Origin: Solimonas sp.
GTDB taxonomy: Bacteria > Pseudomonadota > Gammaproteobacteria > Nevskiales > Nevskiaceae
NCBI GenBank assembly: GCA_030149365.1
Contig: JASBRP010000050.1
Location: forward strand, 32,005-96,004
DNA: 64,000 bases
Reading direction: 5' to 3'
In this document: positions 8,798-18,919 of the stretch, one piece after another
How the letters are laid out: the number at the start of each line of letters is the position of its first letter
Position numbering within the stretch: position 1 is the first letter of the stretch
Position numbers and translations under genes: made by a program
The notes under the pieces: generated by a model
Database searches by the model: none
The model's input: only the letters and a program-made list of their open reading frames with translations
Told to the model about the DNA's origin: nothing

Positions 8798-8814
8798 TGT
8801 GACTTCAATTCACA
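8798..8814. promoter_or_regulatory. Candidate LysR-type operator dyad
   Basis: Inverted repeat TGTGA-N7-TCACA in the 91-bp region between the divergent MFS and LysR genes, 14 bp before the LysR start. The position fits autoregulation by the LysR protein. The 7-bp spacer is one longer than a CRP site. Confidence 0.35.
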
Positions 8815-8827
8815 GATGGAATCCGCC

Positions 8828-9775
8828 ATGGCCCGCATCGAGACCAACCGCTCCGGGGAGATGGAAGCCTTCGTGCGCGTGGTGGACCGTGGCGGCTTCT
8901 CCGCCGCGGCCCGCGCGCTGGGCATGACGCCCTCCGCCATCAGCAAGCTGGTGGGGCGGCTGGAGGCTCGCCTCGGCACGCAGCTGGTGCACCGATCCAC
9001 GCGCAAGCTGCAGCTCACCGCCGAGGGGCAGCAGTTCTACGGGTCCAGCCAGCGCGTGCTGGCGGACATGGACGAGGCGGAACGCGGCGTGGCCGCCGAT
9101 GCCACGCCGCGTGGTCGCGTGAGCATCAACACCAGCACCTCGTTCGGCTCGCAGGTGCTGGTACCGCTGCTGCCGAAATTCATGGAGCAGTACCCGCAAC
9201 TGGCGCTGGACGTGGCGCTGACCGACCGCGTGGTGGACCTGATCGACGAGCGCGCCGATATCGCGGTGCGCTGGGGGCCGCTGCCCTCCTCCGCGCTGGT
9301 GGCGCGGCGCCTGGGCGGGACCACGCAGGTCATCGTCGGCGCGCCCGGCTATCTCGCGCGGCAGGGCACGCCGAAGAAGCCGGACGATCTGCGGGCGCAC
9401 CGGCAACTGGATTTCAGCTACCGCCGCCGCGTGCCGGACTGGCCGTTGCGCGTAGGCGGGCGGGCGGTGGACGTGCCGGTGCAGGGTCGGCTGCGCAGCA
9501 GCGACGGCGAAGCGTTGCGTCAGATGGCGGTGGCGGGCCTGGGGCTGGCGCGCCTGTCGCGCTACCACGTGCAGGCCGACCTCGACGCGGGGCGCCTGGT
9601 GGCGGTGCTGGAGCGCTACAACCCGATGGAAGTGGAGCCGATCCACGCCGTGTATCTGGGCAAGCCCGGCAGCCTGCCGGCGCGGGTGCGGGCGGTGCTG
9701 GATTTCCTGGTGGCGGAATTGGGCCGGGATGCACGCTTTGGCCCCGGTGCCGCTGCCCGGCCGAGAGCCCGCTGA
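8828..9775 (+). CDS. LysR family transcriptional regulator
   Basis: A 315-residue regulator. The N-terminal winged helix-turn-helix lies at about residues 12-70 (FVRVVDRGGFSAAARALGMTPSAISKLVGRLEARLG), followed by the LysR substrate-binding domain of two Rossmann-like lobes (about 95-300). It is divergent from the MFS/aldo-keto reductase pair, the usual arrangement for a LysR regulator and its target. The ATG at 8828 has a GGA element just upstream; an alternative ATG 12 bp earlier would add four residues. The inducer is unknown. Confidence 0.93.
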   Translation: MARIETNRSGEMEAFVRVVDRGGFSAAARALGMTPSAISKLVGRLEARLGTQLVHRSTRKLQLTAEGQQFYGSSQRVLADMDEAERGVAADATPRGRVSINTSTSFGSQVLVPLLPKFMEQYPQLALDVALTDRVVDLIDERADIAVRWGPLPSSALVARRLGGTTQVIVGAPGYLARQGTPKKPDDLRAHRQLDFSYRRRVPDWPLRVGGRAVDVPVQGRLRSSDGEALRQMAVAGLGLARLSRYHVQADLDAGRLVAVLERYNPMEVEPIHAVYLGKPGSLPARVRAVLDFLVAELGRDARFGPGAAARPRAR

Positions 9776-9792
9776 GCCCGGCCCGCAGTAAT

Positions 9793-9839
9793 TTAACCCG
9801 GGTAATATTGACTTGAATATTTATACCCGGGTATAAATA
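9793..9839 (+). promoter_or_regulatory. Promoter with palindromic operators upstream of the DUF2239 gene
   Basis: A sigma70 promoter, TTGACT (9808-9813), 18-bp spacer and TATAAA (9832-9837), is overlaid by a 22-bp perfect palindrome at 9818-9839 centred on TATACCCGGGTATA. A second partial copy (core ACCCGGGT with partly symmetric flanks) lies at about 9793-9806, just upstream of the -35, 29 bp centre to centre. This is the layout of a tightly repressed, possibly autoregulated, promoter. The binding protein is not known. Confidence 0.7.
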
Positions 9840-9864
9840 GGCATCCCAATACCAGGTATGCCTC

Positions 9865-10434
9865 ATGACCCTCTCCTTTACCGCCTTTGACGGCCCCCGC
9901 CGCCTGGCCTCCGGCCCGCTGCCCGCGGTCGCCCTCGCGGTGCGCCGCGCGCTGGCCCAGTCCGCTCCCGGAGCGATGCTGATCTTCAACGACGACACCG
10001 GCCGCTCCATCGACGTGGACCTGCGCGGCAGCGATGAAGAACTGACCGCGCGCCTGGCGCCCGCCTCGACGGATGCCGCGGCGGAGACGGCCAAGGGACG
10101 CGGGCGTCCGAAGCTGGGCGTGGTGGCGCGCGAGGTGACGCTGCTGCCGCGGCATTGGGACTGGCTGGCGACGCAGCCCGGGGGTGCGTCCGTGGCACTG
10201 CGCAAGCTCGTGGAAGAAGCCCGCCGCGCCCAGGGCGACAAGGGCCGGATACGGCAGGCGCAGGAGCGCGCATATCACTTCATGTCGGCGACGGCGGGCG
10301 ACCTGCCGGGATTCGAGGAAGCGATCCGTGCGCTGTACGCGGGTGATCGCGAGCGCCTGGCCGAACAGATGGCGCCGTGGCCGCAGGACCTGCGCGAGCA
10401 TGCGCTGGCGCTGGCGGCTGAGCGCGCGGAGTAG
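9865..10434 (+). CDS. DUF2239 family protein, candidate DNA-binding autoregulator
   Basis: A 189-residue protein of a conserved but uncharacterised family. The N-terminal half (about 1-65) looks like a small alpha/beta domain. Residues 79-83 read RGRPK, an AT-hook-like core, followed by the strongly conserved-looking GVVAREVTLLPRHWDWLATQ and a helical segment ending in LVEEARR. The C-terminal third is helical and acidic. The AT-hook-like motif and the large AT-flanked palindrome in its own promoter make DNA binding plausible, but this is inference. It is transcribed alone; a strong hairpin separates it from convergent guaA. Confidence 0.8.
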   Translation: MTLSFTAFDGPRRLASGPLPAVALAVRRALAQSAPGAMLIFNDDTGRSIDVDLRGSDEELTARLAPASTDAAAETAKGRGRPKLGVVAREVTLLPRHWDWLATQPGGASVALRKLVEEARRAQGDKGRIRQAQERAYHFMSATAGDLPGFEEAIRALYAGDRERLAEQMAPWPQDLREHALALAAERAE

Positions 10435-10472
10435 TCGCCCACCTTCGGCCCTTCAGTAGAGAGGGCGTATCA

Positions 10473-10503
10473 GTCTCGGCCAGGCGGAGAACCTGGCCGA
10501 GAC
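10473..10503. terminator. Strong hairpin between convergent DUF2239 gene and guaA
   Basis: Perfect 12-bp stem GTCTCGGCCAGG/CCTGGCCGAGAC with a 7-nt loop. Neither strand has a T run after it, so it is not a canonical intrinsic terminator. It may still block read-through or protect the 3' ends of both transcripts. Confidence 0.4.
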
Positions 10504-10535
10504 GATTCAAGCTCGGGTTCTTGCGTCGCGAGCCG

Positions 10536-12116
10536 CTATTCCCACTCGATGGTGGCAGGCGGCTTGCCTGAAATGTCGTACACCACTCGCGACACACCCG
10601 CGATCTCGTTGACGATGCGGCGCGAGCAGACGTCCAGCAGCTCGTAGGGCAGGTGCGCCCAATGCGCCGTCATGAATTCGATGGTCTGTACGGCGCGCAG
10701 GGCGATGACGGGCTCGTAGCGGCGGCCGTCGCCGGTGACGCCGACGCTCTTCACCGGCAGGAACACGGCGAAGGCCTGGGAGGTCTTGTCGTACCAGCCG
10801 CTCTTGCGCAGCTCTTCGATGAAGATGTGATCGGCCAGGCGCAGGGTGTCGGCGGCGGCCTTGGTGACCTCGCCGAGGATGCGCACGCCCAGGCCGGGGC
10901 CCGGGAAGGGGTGGCGGTAGACCATCTCGCGCGGCAGGCCGAGCTCGACACCGATGGCGCGCACCTCGTCCTTGAACAGCTCGCGCAGCGGCTCCACCAG
11001 CTTCATCTTCATGCGCTCGGGCAGGCCGCCGACATTGTGGTGGCTCTTGATGACGTGAGCCTTCTTGGTCTTGCCGCCGGCGGACTCGATGACGTCCGGG
11101 TAAATGGTGCCCTGGGCCAGGAAGTCGACGCCCTGCAGCTTGTTGGACTCTTCCTCGAAGACCTCGACGAACAGGCGGCCGATGATCTTGCGTTTGGCCT
11201 CGGGGTCGCTGACGCCGGCCAGCTCGCGCAGGAAGCGCTCCTCGGCATCCACGCGGATGACCTTCACGCCGAGGTTGTCGGCGAAGATCTTCATGACCTG
11301 GTCGCCTTCCTGGTGGCGCAGCAGGCCGTGATCCACGAACACGCAGGTCAGCTGGTCGCCGATGGCCTTGTGCAGCAGCGCGGCGACGACGGAGGAATCC
11401 ACGCCGCCCGAGAGGCCCAGCAGCACCTTGGAGCTGCCGACCTGCTTGCGCACGGTCTCGATGGCGTCCTCGATGATGCGACCCGGCTTCCAGGCGTCGC
11501 CGCAGCCGCAGATCTCGTGCAGGAAGCGCGAGTAGACGCGCGCGCCCTGGGTGGTGTGCGTGACTTCCGGGTGGAACTGCAGCGCGTAGTAGTGGCGCGA
11601 CTCGTCGGCCATGCCGGCGATGGGCACGTCCTTGGTGGAGGCGATGCGCTTGAAGCCTTCCGGCAGCTGCGAGACGTGGTCGCCGTGCGACATCCAGACG
11701 TCGAGCAGGCCGTGGCCTTCGTCGTTGACGCGGTCCTCGATGTCCTTGAGCAGATTCGAGTGGGAATGCGCACGAATCTCGGCGTAGCCGAACTCCTTGA
11801 CCGAGCCCGGATCGACCTTGCCGCCGAGTTGCGCGGCCATGGTCTGCATGCCGTAGCAGATGCCCAGCACTGGCACCTTGAGGTCCCACACGGCCTGCGG
11901 CGCACGCGGCGAGTTGGCCTCGATCACCGACTCCGGTCCGCCGGACAGGATCACGCCCTTGGGGCCGAAGGTGCGGATGTCCTCGTCGGTGATGTCCCAG
12001 GGGTGCAGCTCGCAGTAGACGCCGAGTTCGCGTACGCGGCGCGCGATCAGCTGCGTGTACTGGCTGCCGAAATCGAGGATCAGGATCTTGTCGCTATGGA
12101 TGTTCATGGACGTCAT
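10536..12116 (-). CDS. guaA: GMP synthase (glutamine-hydrolysing)
   Basis: A 526-residue enzyme that turns XMP, ATP and glutamine into GMP, the last step of guanine nucleotide synthesis. The N-terminal class I glutaminase has its triad: Cys88 in GICYGMQ, and His182 and Glu184 in FHPEV. The ATP pyrophosphatase P-loop is SGGVDSS (236-242), and the C-terminal dimerisation domain ends in the usual IEWE. The length is normal. Two ATGs three codons apart are possible starts; neither has a clear ribosome binding site. It lies downstream of guaB, with a hairpin and T run between them. Confidence 0.98.
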   Translation of the reverse strand: MTSMNIHSDKILILDFGSQYTQLIARRVRELGVYCELHPWDITDEDIRTFGPKGVILSGGPESVIEANSPRAPQAVWDLKVPVLGICYGMQTMAAQLGGKVDPGSVKEFGYAEIRAHSHSNLLKDIEDRVNDEGHGLLDVWMSHGDHVSQLPEGFKRIASTKDVPIAGMADESRHYYALQFHPEVTHTTQGARVYSRFLHEICGCGDAWKPGRIIEDAIETVRKQVGSSKVLLGLSGGVDSSVVAALLHKAIGDQLTCVFVDHGLLRHQEGDQVMKIFADNLGVKVIRVDAEERFLRELAGVSDPEAKRKIIGRLFVEVFEEESNKLQGVDFLAQGTIYPDVIESAGGKTKKAHVIKSHHNVGGLPERMKMKLVEPLRELFKDEVRAIGVELGLPREMVYRHPFPGPGLGVRILGEVTKAAADTLRLADHIFIEELRKSGWYDKTSQAFAVFLPVKSVGVTGDGRRYEPVIALRAVQTIEFMTAHWAHLPYELLDVCSRRIVNEIAGVSRVVYDISGKPPATIEWE

Positions 12117-12120
12117 GTGA

Positions 12121-12143
12121 AAAGCCCCGGCGAGGCCGGGGCG
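12121..12143 (-). terminator. Hairpin with T run between guaB and guaA
   Basis: Read on the minus strand, an 8-bp GC stem GCCCCGGC/GCCGGGGC with a 3-nt loop is followed by TTTT, nine bases after the guaB stop and just ahead of guaA. It should end part of the guaB transcripts and so lower guaA expression relative to guaB. Confidence 0.75.
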
Positions 12144-12151
12144 TGGTTTTC

Positions 12152-13644
<1,493 letters not shown>

Positions 13645-13666
13645 CAGAGGTACCGGCTCGCTTTCG

Positions 13667-15052
13667 ATGGCCCGGACATTATTCATGCCGCCATCCGACC
13701 GCCCACAGGACCCGTCCCGCCGTACCGTCTACCAGGTCTCCGAGCTGGCCGAGACCCTGCGCGGGCTGCTGGAAGACAGCCTGCCGCGGGTCTGGATCCA
13801 GGGGGAAATCTCCAATCTGTCCCGCCCGGCCTCGGGCCACTGGTATTTCACGGTCAAGGACGCCCGCGCCCAGCTGCGCTGCGCCATGTTCCGCAACGCC
13901 AACCTGCAGGTGCGCCCGCAACCCCGCGACGGCGACCTGGTGCTGCTGCGCGCCCAGGTCACGGTCTACCCGGCCCGCGGCGACCTGCAGTTGGTGGTGG
14001 AACATATGGAGCCCGCCGGCCAGGGCGCTCTGCTGCGGGCCTTCGAGGAGCTGAAGCGACGGCTGGCTTCTGAAGGGCTGTTCGACGAGCACCTCAAGCG
14101 CGATCTGCCGCCGGTGCCGCGCCGCATCGGCGTCATCACCTCCGGCACCGGCGCCGCCCTGCAGGACATATTGAGTACCCTCTCACGCCGCTTCCCGCTG
14201 GCCGAGGTGATCCTGGCGGCCGTGCCGGTTCAGGGCGCCGAGGCGGCGCCGGCCATGATCCGCGCGCTGCAGGCCCTGCCCGGCTCCCGGCCCGACGTGA
14301 TCATCCTGGCCCGCGGCGGCGGCTCGCTGGAGGACCTCTGGGCCTTCAATGACGAGGGCCTGGCCCGCGCCATCCGCGCTTGCCCGGTGCCGGTGGTCAG
14401 CGGCGTGGGCCACGAGATCGACTTCACCATCGCCGACTTCGCCGCGGACCATCGTGCCCCTACGCCTACCGGCGCGGCCGAGGCAGTGAGCCCGGACATC
14501 GGCGAATGGGCGGAGCGCCTGCTGGGGCGCGAGCGCAGCCTGGCGCATGCGCTGCAGCGCGCCCTGCGCCAGGACGGCGAGCGCCTGGAGCGGCAGGTGC
14601 GCCGCCTGGAATTGCTGCACCCCGGCCGCCGCCTGCGCGATGCCGCGCAGCGGCTCGACGAACTGGCCACCCGCCTGCAGGGCGCCGTGCTGCAGCGCCT
14701 GGAGCGCGGCGGCCAGCGGCGCCAGCACCTGCAGGCACGCCTGGGCACGGCCACGCCGCTGCTGGCCATCGCACAGCAGCGGCGCAAGCTGGACCACGCG
14801 CAGGACCTGCTGCGCGGGCGCCTGGGCCTGTCGCTGCAACAGGCGCAGGCGCGGCTGGCGCGCACCGATTCGCTGCTGGCCAGCCTCAACCCGCGGGCCG
14901 TGCTGGAGCGCGGCTACGCCATTGCACTCGATGCCCAGGGCCGTGCCCTGACCCACGCCACGCAGGCCGCCCCCGGCGACGCGCTGCAGATCCTGCTCGG
15001 CCGCGGCGCGGTCGATGCCACCGTCAACCAGATACATCCCGAGAAGAAATAA
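13667..15052 (+). CDS. xseA: Exodeoxyribonuclease VII large subunit
   Basis: A 461-residue subunit of the nuclease that degrades single-stranded DNA from both ends; it needs XseB, which is not in this window. The N-terminal OB fold ([23 protein letters not shown]) is followed by the catalytic domain ([62 protein letters not shown] split across about residues 150-275) and a long coiled-coil C-terminal half. A second ATG six codons in (MPPSDRP) may be the true start. prmA begins two bases after its stop. Confidence 0.97.
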   Translation: MARTLFMPPSDRPQDPSRRTVYQVSELAETLRGLLEDSLPRVWIQGEISNLSRPASGHWYFTVKDARAQLRCAMFRNANLQVRPQPRDGDLVLLRAQVTVYPARGDLQLVVEHMEPAGQGALLRAFEELKRRLASEGLFDEHLKRDLPPVPRRIGVITSGTGAALQDILSTLSRRFPLAEVILAAVPVQGAEAAPAMIRALQALPGSRPDVIILARGGGSLEDLWAFNDEGLARAIRACPVPVVSGVGHEIDFTIADFAADHRAPTPTGAAEAVSPDIGEWAERLLGRERSLAHALQRALRQDGERLERQVRRLELLHPGRRLRDAAQRLDELATRLQGAVLQRLERGGQRRQHLQARLGTATPLLAIAQQRRKLDHAQDLLRGRLGLSLQQAQARLARTDSLLASLNPRAVLERGYAIALDAQGRALTHATQAAPGDALQILLGRGAVDATVNQIHPEKK

Positions 15053-15054
15053 CC

Positions 15055-16380
15055 ATGGCCTGGCTGCAACTGCGCGTTTCCAGCGCAAACCCCGAGTTCG
15101 CCGATGAAATCCTGCTGGCCAACGGCGCCAGCGCGGTGAGCATGGTCGACGCCGAGGACGACCCGGTGCTGGAGCCGGCGCCGGGCGAGACGCCGCTGTG
15201 GCGCAACACCGTGACACTGGGCCTGTTCCCCGAGCACACGGACCTGGAGCCGGTGATCGCCGCCCTGCGCGAGCTGCTGCCGGACGGCGCCGAGGCCCGG
15301 TTCGAGACCGAGCTGATCGAGGACCAGGACTGGGTCCGCGTGTGGCTCAAGGACTGCCCGCCGCTGCGCTTCGGCGAGCATTTCTGGGTGGTGCCGCACG
15401 AAAAGCTCGGCGAGGTCACGGACCCGCAGGCCACGGTGCTCAAGCTGGACCCGGGCCTGGCCTTCGGCACTGGCACGCATCCCACCACGGCGCTGTGCCT
15501 GGAATGGCTGTCTGGCCAGGACCTGCGCGGCAAGACCGTGCTCGACTTCGGCTGCGGCTCCGGCATCCTGGCCATCGCCGCGCTCCTGCTCGGCGCCGAG
15601 AAGGCGATCTGCGTGGACATCGACCCGCAGGCCCTGCTGGCTACGCGCGACAACGCCGAGCAGAACGGCGTGGCCGACCGCGTGAAGACCATGCTGCCGG
15701 AAGCGTTCGTGCCCTTCCCCGCCGACATCGTGCTGGCCAACATCCTGGCCAATCCGCTGATGCAGCTGGCGCCGCTGCTGGCCTCGTCGATCCGCCCCGG
15801 CGGCGAGCTGGTGCTGGCCGGCCTGCTGGACCGTCACGCCGAGGAGATCCACGGCGTCTACGAATCCTGGTTCGACTTCCACGACGACGTCAGCAAGGAA
15901 GGCTGGACCCGCATCAGCGCCCGGTGCCGCACGCCGGCGCTGATCAGCTTCCGCCGCTACGGCGAACGCATCGCCACCGCCGGCCAGCCGCAGCGGGAGC
16001 ATTTCCCGGTGCTGGCCCGTGCCGGCTATGCCGCGGTCATCAATCTGGCCACCGAGGCCTCGTCCAACTGGCTGCGCGACGAATCGCAGATTTGCGCGCA
16101 GCTGGGCCTGCCCTACCACCACCTGCCGGTGACCTGGACCCAGCCCACCCCTGAAGACTTCGACAGCTTCGTTGCCCTGCTGGATCAGTACAAACACCAG
16201 AAGCTGTTCGTCCACTGCGCCCTCAACATGCGCGTGTCGACGTTCATGTTTCTCCATCGCGTCCTGAACTTGGGCGAGACTGTGGAAGCGGCTTCGCAGG
16301 ATTTGCAGGCGGTGTGGACACCGGACGAAACCTGGCAGCGCTTCATCGACGACATGCTGCAGGGTCGCTTGTCAAGCTGA
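15055..16380 (+). CDS. prmA: Ribosomal protein L11 methyltransferase fused to a protein-tyrosine-phosphatase-like domain
   Basis: A 441-residue protein in one unbroken frame. Residues 1 to about 292 are a complete PrmA: the N-terminal L11-recognition domain (MAWLQLRVS), then the SAM-binding core VLDFGCGSGILAIAALLLGA and the post-I motifs LANILANPL. PrmA trimethylates ribosomal protein L11. Residues from about 298 to 441 form a second domain opening FRRYGERIATAGQP and carrying LFVHCALNMRVSTFMFLHRV. This matches a small bacterial family of tyrosine-phosphatase-like proteins with a Cys-x4-Arg loop, usually a separate gene of about 150 residues. No stop codon or internal ATG/GTG/TTG separates the parts. 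A lost stop or one-base sequencing error at the junction is the alternative. fis follows. Confidence 0.88.
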   Translation: MAWLQLRVSSANPEFADEILLANGASAVSMVDAEDDPVLEPAPGETPLWRNTVTLGLFPEHTDLEPVIAALRELLPDGAEARFETELIEDQDWVRVWLKDCPPLRFGEHFWVVPHEKLGEVTDPQATVLKLDPGLAFGTGTHPTTALCLEWLSGQDLRGKTVLDFGCGSGILAIAALLLGAEKAICVDIDPQALLATRDNAEQNGVADRVKTMLPEAFVPFPADIVLANILANPLMQLAPLLASSIRPGGELVLAGLLDRHAEEIHGVYESWFDFHDDVSKEGWTRISARCRTPALISFRRYGERIATAGQPQREHFPVLARAGYAAVINLATEASSNWLRDESQICAQLGLPYHHLPVTWTQPTPEDFDSFVALLDQYKHQKLFVHCALNMRVSTFMFLHRVLNLGETVEAASQDLQAVWTPDETWQRFIDDMLQGRLSS

Positions 16381-16422
16381 GAAGTCACAAACGAGCGCGG
16401 AATCCGAGCTTCTTTCCCGAAC

Positions 16423-16455
16423 GCGGCGGGAGTATTATTGCCGCCCGCTTTTTTC
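16423..16455 (+). terminator. Probable terminator between prmA and fis
   Basis: GC-rich imperfect stem (GCGG-CGGG against GCCGCCCGC, one bulge) around an AT-rich loop, followed directly by six T. It lies about 38 bp before fis and may attenuate read-through. Confidence 0.55.
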
Positions 16456-16492
16456 TGACTCGCCACACGCAGGGCGCGTCAAGGAAGACTTC

Positions 16493-16756
16493 ATGTCCGC
16501 TTACAAGATTTCAGACATCAAGCCACTGAACCATTCGGTTGCCGAGTGTCTGGACGATTACTTCCGTGCGCTCAACGGACATGCGCCCAAGAACCTGTAC
16601 GACACCATCCTGGACCAGGTGGAGCCGCCGCTGCTGCGTGCCACGCTGAAGTATTGCGACGGCAACCAGTCCAAGGCCGCCGAGATGCTCGGCCTGAACC
16701 GCGCCACGCTGCGAAAGAAGCTCAAGCAGTACAAGATCAAGCCAACGGCGCTGTAA
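16493..16756 (+). CDS. fis: DNA-binding protein Fis
   Basis: An 87-residue nucleoid protein that bends DNA and controls rRNA, tRNA and growth-phase genes. The C-terminal helix-turn-helix is intact (LLRATLKYCDGNQSKAAEMLGLNRATLRKKLKQY). The N-terminal region is shorter than in E. coli Fis. A good AAGGAAG ribosome binding site precedes the ATG. In enterics the gene follows dusB; here it follows the prmA fusion and leads to purH, an order seen in other gammaproteobacteria. Confidence 0.97.
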   Translation: MSAYKISDIKPLNHSVAECLDDYFRALNGHAPKNLYDTILDQVEPPLLRATLKYCDGNQSKAAEMLGLNRATLRKKLKQYKIKPTAL

Positions 16757-16774
16757 GCACAGACACCCGAACCG

Positions 16775-16800
16775 ACCGCGCTCCCAGGCGCGGTTTTTCT
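16775..16800 (+). terminator. Intrinsic terminator of fis
   Basis: Perfect 7-bp stem ACCGCGC/GCGCGGT with a 6-nt loop and a T5 run, 18 bp after the fis stop and before purH. Confidence 0.85.
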
Positions 16801-16823
16801 TTGAAGCAACCTAGGCAATCCAT

Positions 16824-18386
16824 ATGAAGACCCCGGTGAAGCGCGCCCTCCTGTCCGTATCCGACAAGACCGGCATCGTCGATCTTGCCCGCGAACTGCA
16901 CGGCCGCGGCGTCGAGCTGCTGTCCACCGGCGGCACCTACAAGCTGCTGAAGGACTCCGGCCTGCCGGCGGTGGAAGTCTCCGCCCACACCGGCTTCCCC
17001 GAGATCATGGACGGCCGCGTCAAGACCCTGCACCCGAAAATCCACGGCGGCCTGCTGGGCCGCCGCGACATCGACAGCGAGGTCATGGCGCAGCACGGCA
17101 TCGCGCCGATCGACCTGCTGGTGGTCAACCTCTACCCCTTCGAGCAGACCGTGGCCAAGCCCGACTGCTCGCGCGAGGACGCCATCGAGAACATCGACAT
17201 CGGCGGCCCGGCGATGCTGCGCGCCTCCGCCAAGAACCACGCCTGGGTCAGCGTGGTGGTGGATCCGGTGGATTACGCACCGGTGCTGGCCGAGATGGAC
17301 AGCGGCGGCGTGACCCGCGCCACCCGCGAGCGCCTGGCCGTGAAGGTCTACAGCCACACCGCGCGCTACGACGGCATGGTCGCCGCCTACCTCTCCAGCC
17401 TCGACAGCGAAGGCAACCGCGCCGTGTTCCCGGCCGTGATGGGCCTGCAGTTCAACAAGCTGCAGGACATGCGCTACGGCGAGAACCCGCACCAGCGCGC
17501 CGCCTTCTACGCCGAGAAGAACCCCGAGGCCGGCACTATCGCCGCCGCCAGGCAGGTGCAGGGCAAGGAACTGTCCTACAACAACATCGCCGACGCCGAC
17601 GCCGCGCTGGAATGCGTCAAGAGCTTCGACGACCCGGCCTGCGTCATCGTCAAGCACGCCAACCCCTGCGGCGTGGCCGTGGCGGCTTCGATTCTGGACG
17701 CCTACAACCTGGCCTACCAGACCGATCCCACTTCCGCCTTCGGCGGCATCATCGCCTTCAACCGCGAGCTGGACGGCACCACCGCCAAGGCCATCGTCGA
17801 CCGCCAGTTCGTGGAGGTGATCATCGCCCCCACCGCCACCGCCGAGGCCAAGGCCGCCGTCGCCGCCAAGCAGAACGTGCGCCTGATGGAATGCGGCCAG
17901 TGGCCCGCCAACCGCGCCCCGGCGCTGGACTACAAGCGCGTGGCCGGCGGCCTGCTGGTGCAGGACCGCGACGACGCCACCATGAGCCGTGAACAGCTCA
18001 AGGTGGTCAGCAAGCGCACGCCGACCGAGGCCGAACTGGCCGACCTGCTGTTCGCCTGGCGCGTGGCCAAGTTCGTGAAGTCCAACGCCATCGTCTACAC
18101 CCGCAACCACCAGACCATCGGCGTGGGCGCCGGCCAGATGAGCCGCGTCTACTCCGCCAAGATCGCCGGCATCAAGGCCGCCGACGAGAAGCTGGAAGTG
18201 AAGGGCTCGGTGATGGCCTCCGACGCCTTCTTCCCGTTCCGCGACGGCATCGACGCCGCCGCCGCCGCCGGCATCACCGCCGTGATCCAGCCGGGTGGCT
18301 CGATGCGCGACAACGAAGTGATCGCCGCCGCGGACGAGCATGGGATGGCGATGGTGTTCACGGGCGTGCGTCACTTCCGGCACTGA
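16824..18386 (+). CDS. purH: Bifunctional AICAR transformylase/IMP cyclohydrolase
   Basis: A 520-residue enzyme for the last two steps of de novo IMP synthesis. The N-terminal IMP cyclohydrolase domain (about 1-195) has the MGS-like fold with [12 protein letters not shown] and [19 protein letters not shown]. The C-terminal transformylase domain has the catalytic Lys277-His278 in VKHANPCG and the closing [12 protein letters not shown] and FTGVRHFRH. The length is normal. It feeds IMP to guaB, which is in the same window. A strong terminator follows. Confidence 0.98.
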   Translation: MKTPVKRALLSVSDKTGIVDLARELHGRGVELLSTGGTYKLLKDSGLPAVEVSAHTGFPEIMDGRVKTLHPKIHGGLLGRRDIDSEVMAQHGIAPIDLLVVNLYPFEQTVAKPDCSREDAIENIDIGGPAMLRASAKNHAWVSVVVDPVDYAPVLAEMDSGGVTRATRERLAVKVYSHTARYDGMVAAYLSSLDSEGNRAVFPAVMGLQFNKLQDMRYGENPHQRAAFYAEKNPEAGTIAAARQVQGKELSYNNIADADAALECVKSFDDPACVIVKHANPCGVAVAASILDAYNLAYQTDPTSAFGGIIAFNRELDGTTAKAIVDRQFVEVIIAPTATAEAKAAVAAKQNVRLMECGQWPANRAPALDYKRVAGGLLVQDRDDATMSREQLKVVSKRTPTEAELADLLFAWRVAKFVKSNAIVYTRNHQTIGVGAGQMSRVYSAKIAGIKAADEKLEVKGSVMASDAFFPFRDGIDAAAAAGITAVIQPGGSMRDNEVIAAADEHGMAMVFTGVRHFRH

Positions 18387-18405
18387 AAGCCCAAAGAGCA
18401 ACGAG

Positions 18406-18446
18406 AAAGCCCCGCGATCGGTGACGACGCGGGGCTTTTCTTTTTC
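18406..18446 (+). terminator. Intrinsic terminator of purH
   Basis: Perfect 10-bp stem AAGCCCCGCG/CGCGGGGCTT with an 11-nt loop, followed by TTTTCTTTTT, 20 bp after the purH stop. Confidence 0.9.
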
Positions 18447-18489
18447 CACGAACTCCGCAGCGTAGAAAAAAAGGCGGGGATGAGCAGCA

Positions 18490-18870
18490 TCTTGGTGAGC
18501 ACGAGCGAATGCCTTTGACGTACCGGGTCCCCTTCCAGTAGCGCCTGCCTGGTGGCCGAGTGCAGGGTCGAGCCGGACAGGATGTCCGGCCGAGGGGCCT
18601 CAGGCCAGGGATGGCCTGTGGGCCCGACCCGTCGCACTCGTCCACCAGGCAGGTTGCCCCGCCAAAGCGGGGCCGCGGATGGAGGGTGTCCTTTCTTTTT
18701 GGTTACTTTTTCTTTCGACAAGGAAAGAAAAAGTGACTCGCCCTTAGGCGAAATAAACCTCCAGAGATCAACGGCACCTGACCGGCGTAGTCGCCGGCGC
18801 CACGGCTTTATCTACTCAATGCAAGCGTGCGCCCCTCACCCCCACCCTCTCCCCGCAGGCGGGGAGAGGG
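18490..18870. repeat. Dispersed structured repeat, copy 1
   Basis: About 380 bp, clearly alignable to 51512-51875. Shared landmarks in order are the CTTGGTGAGC start, the CCTTCCAGTAGCGCCTGCCTG block, GGGCCCGACCCGTCGCACTCG-type core, CACCAGGCAGGTTGCCCC, a 15-bp A/T-rich hairpin (18702-18716 with 18723-18737), CGCCCTTAGGCG, GCGTAGTCGCCGG, and a terminal CCCTCTCCCC hairpin. This copy has an extra CCGGACA-GGA-TGTCCGG hairpin. Short open frames on both strands are not conserved as proteins between copies. It fills most of the 533-bp gap between purH and the PhzF-like gene; nothing else is seen there. Confidence 0.85.
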
Positions 18871-18919
18871 TGAAACATATGGTGACGCCCTCCATGGCGA
18901 GACAGCAGTTAGCGGACGA

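Noticed and set aside
8798..8814. TGTGA-N7-TCACA as a CRP site
   Set aside because: CRP needs a 6-bp spacer between the TGTGA and TCACA arms; here it is 7. Kept only as a weak LysR operator candidate.
18371..18721. Open frames inside the dispersed repeat (also 51505-51816 and plus-strand frames)
   Set aside because: The two repeat copies differ by indels that shift the frames, while the hairpins are kept. Proteins of this Arg/Pro/Gly-rich type are common false genes in such repeats.
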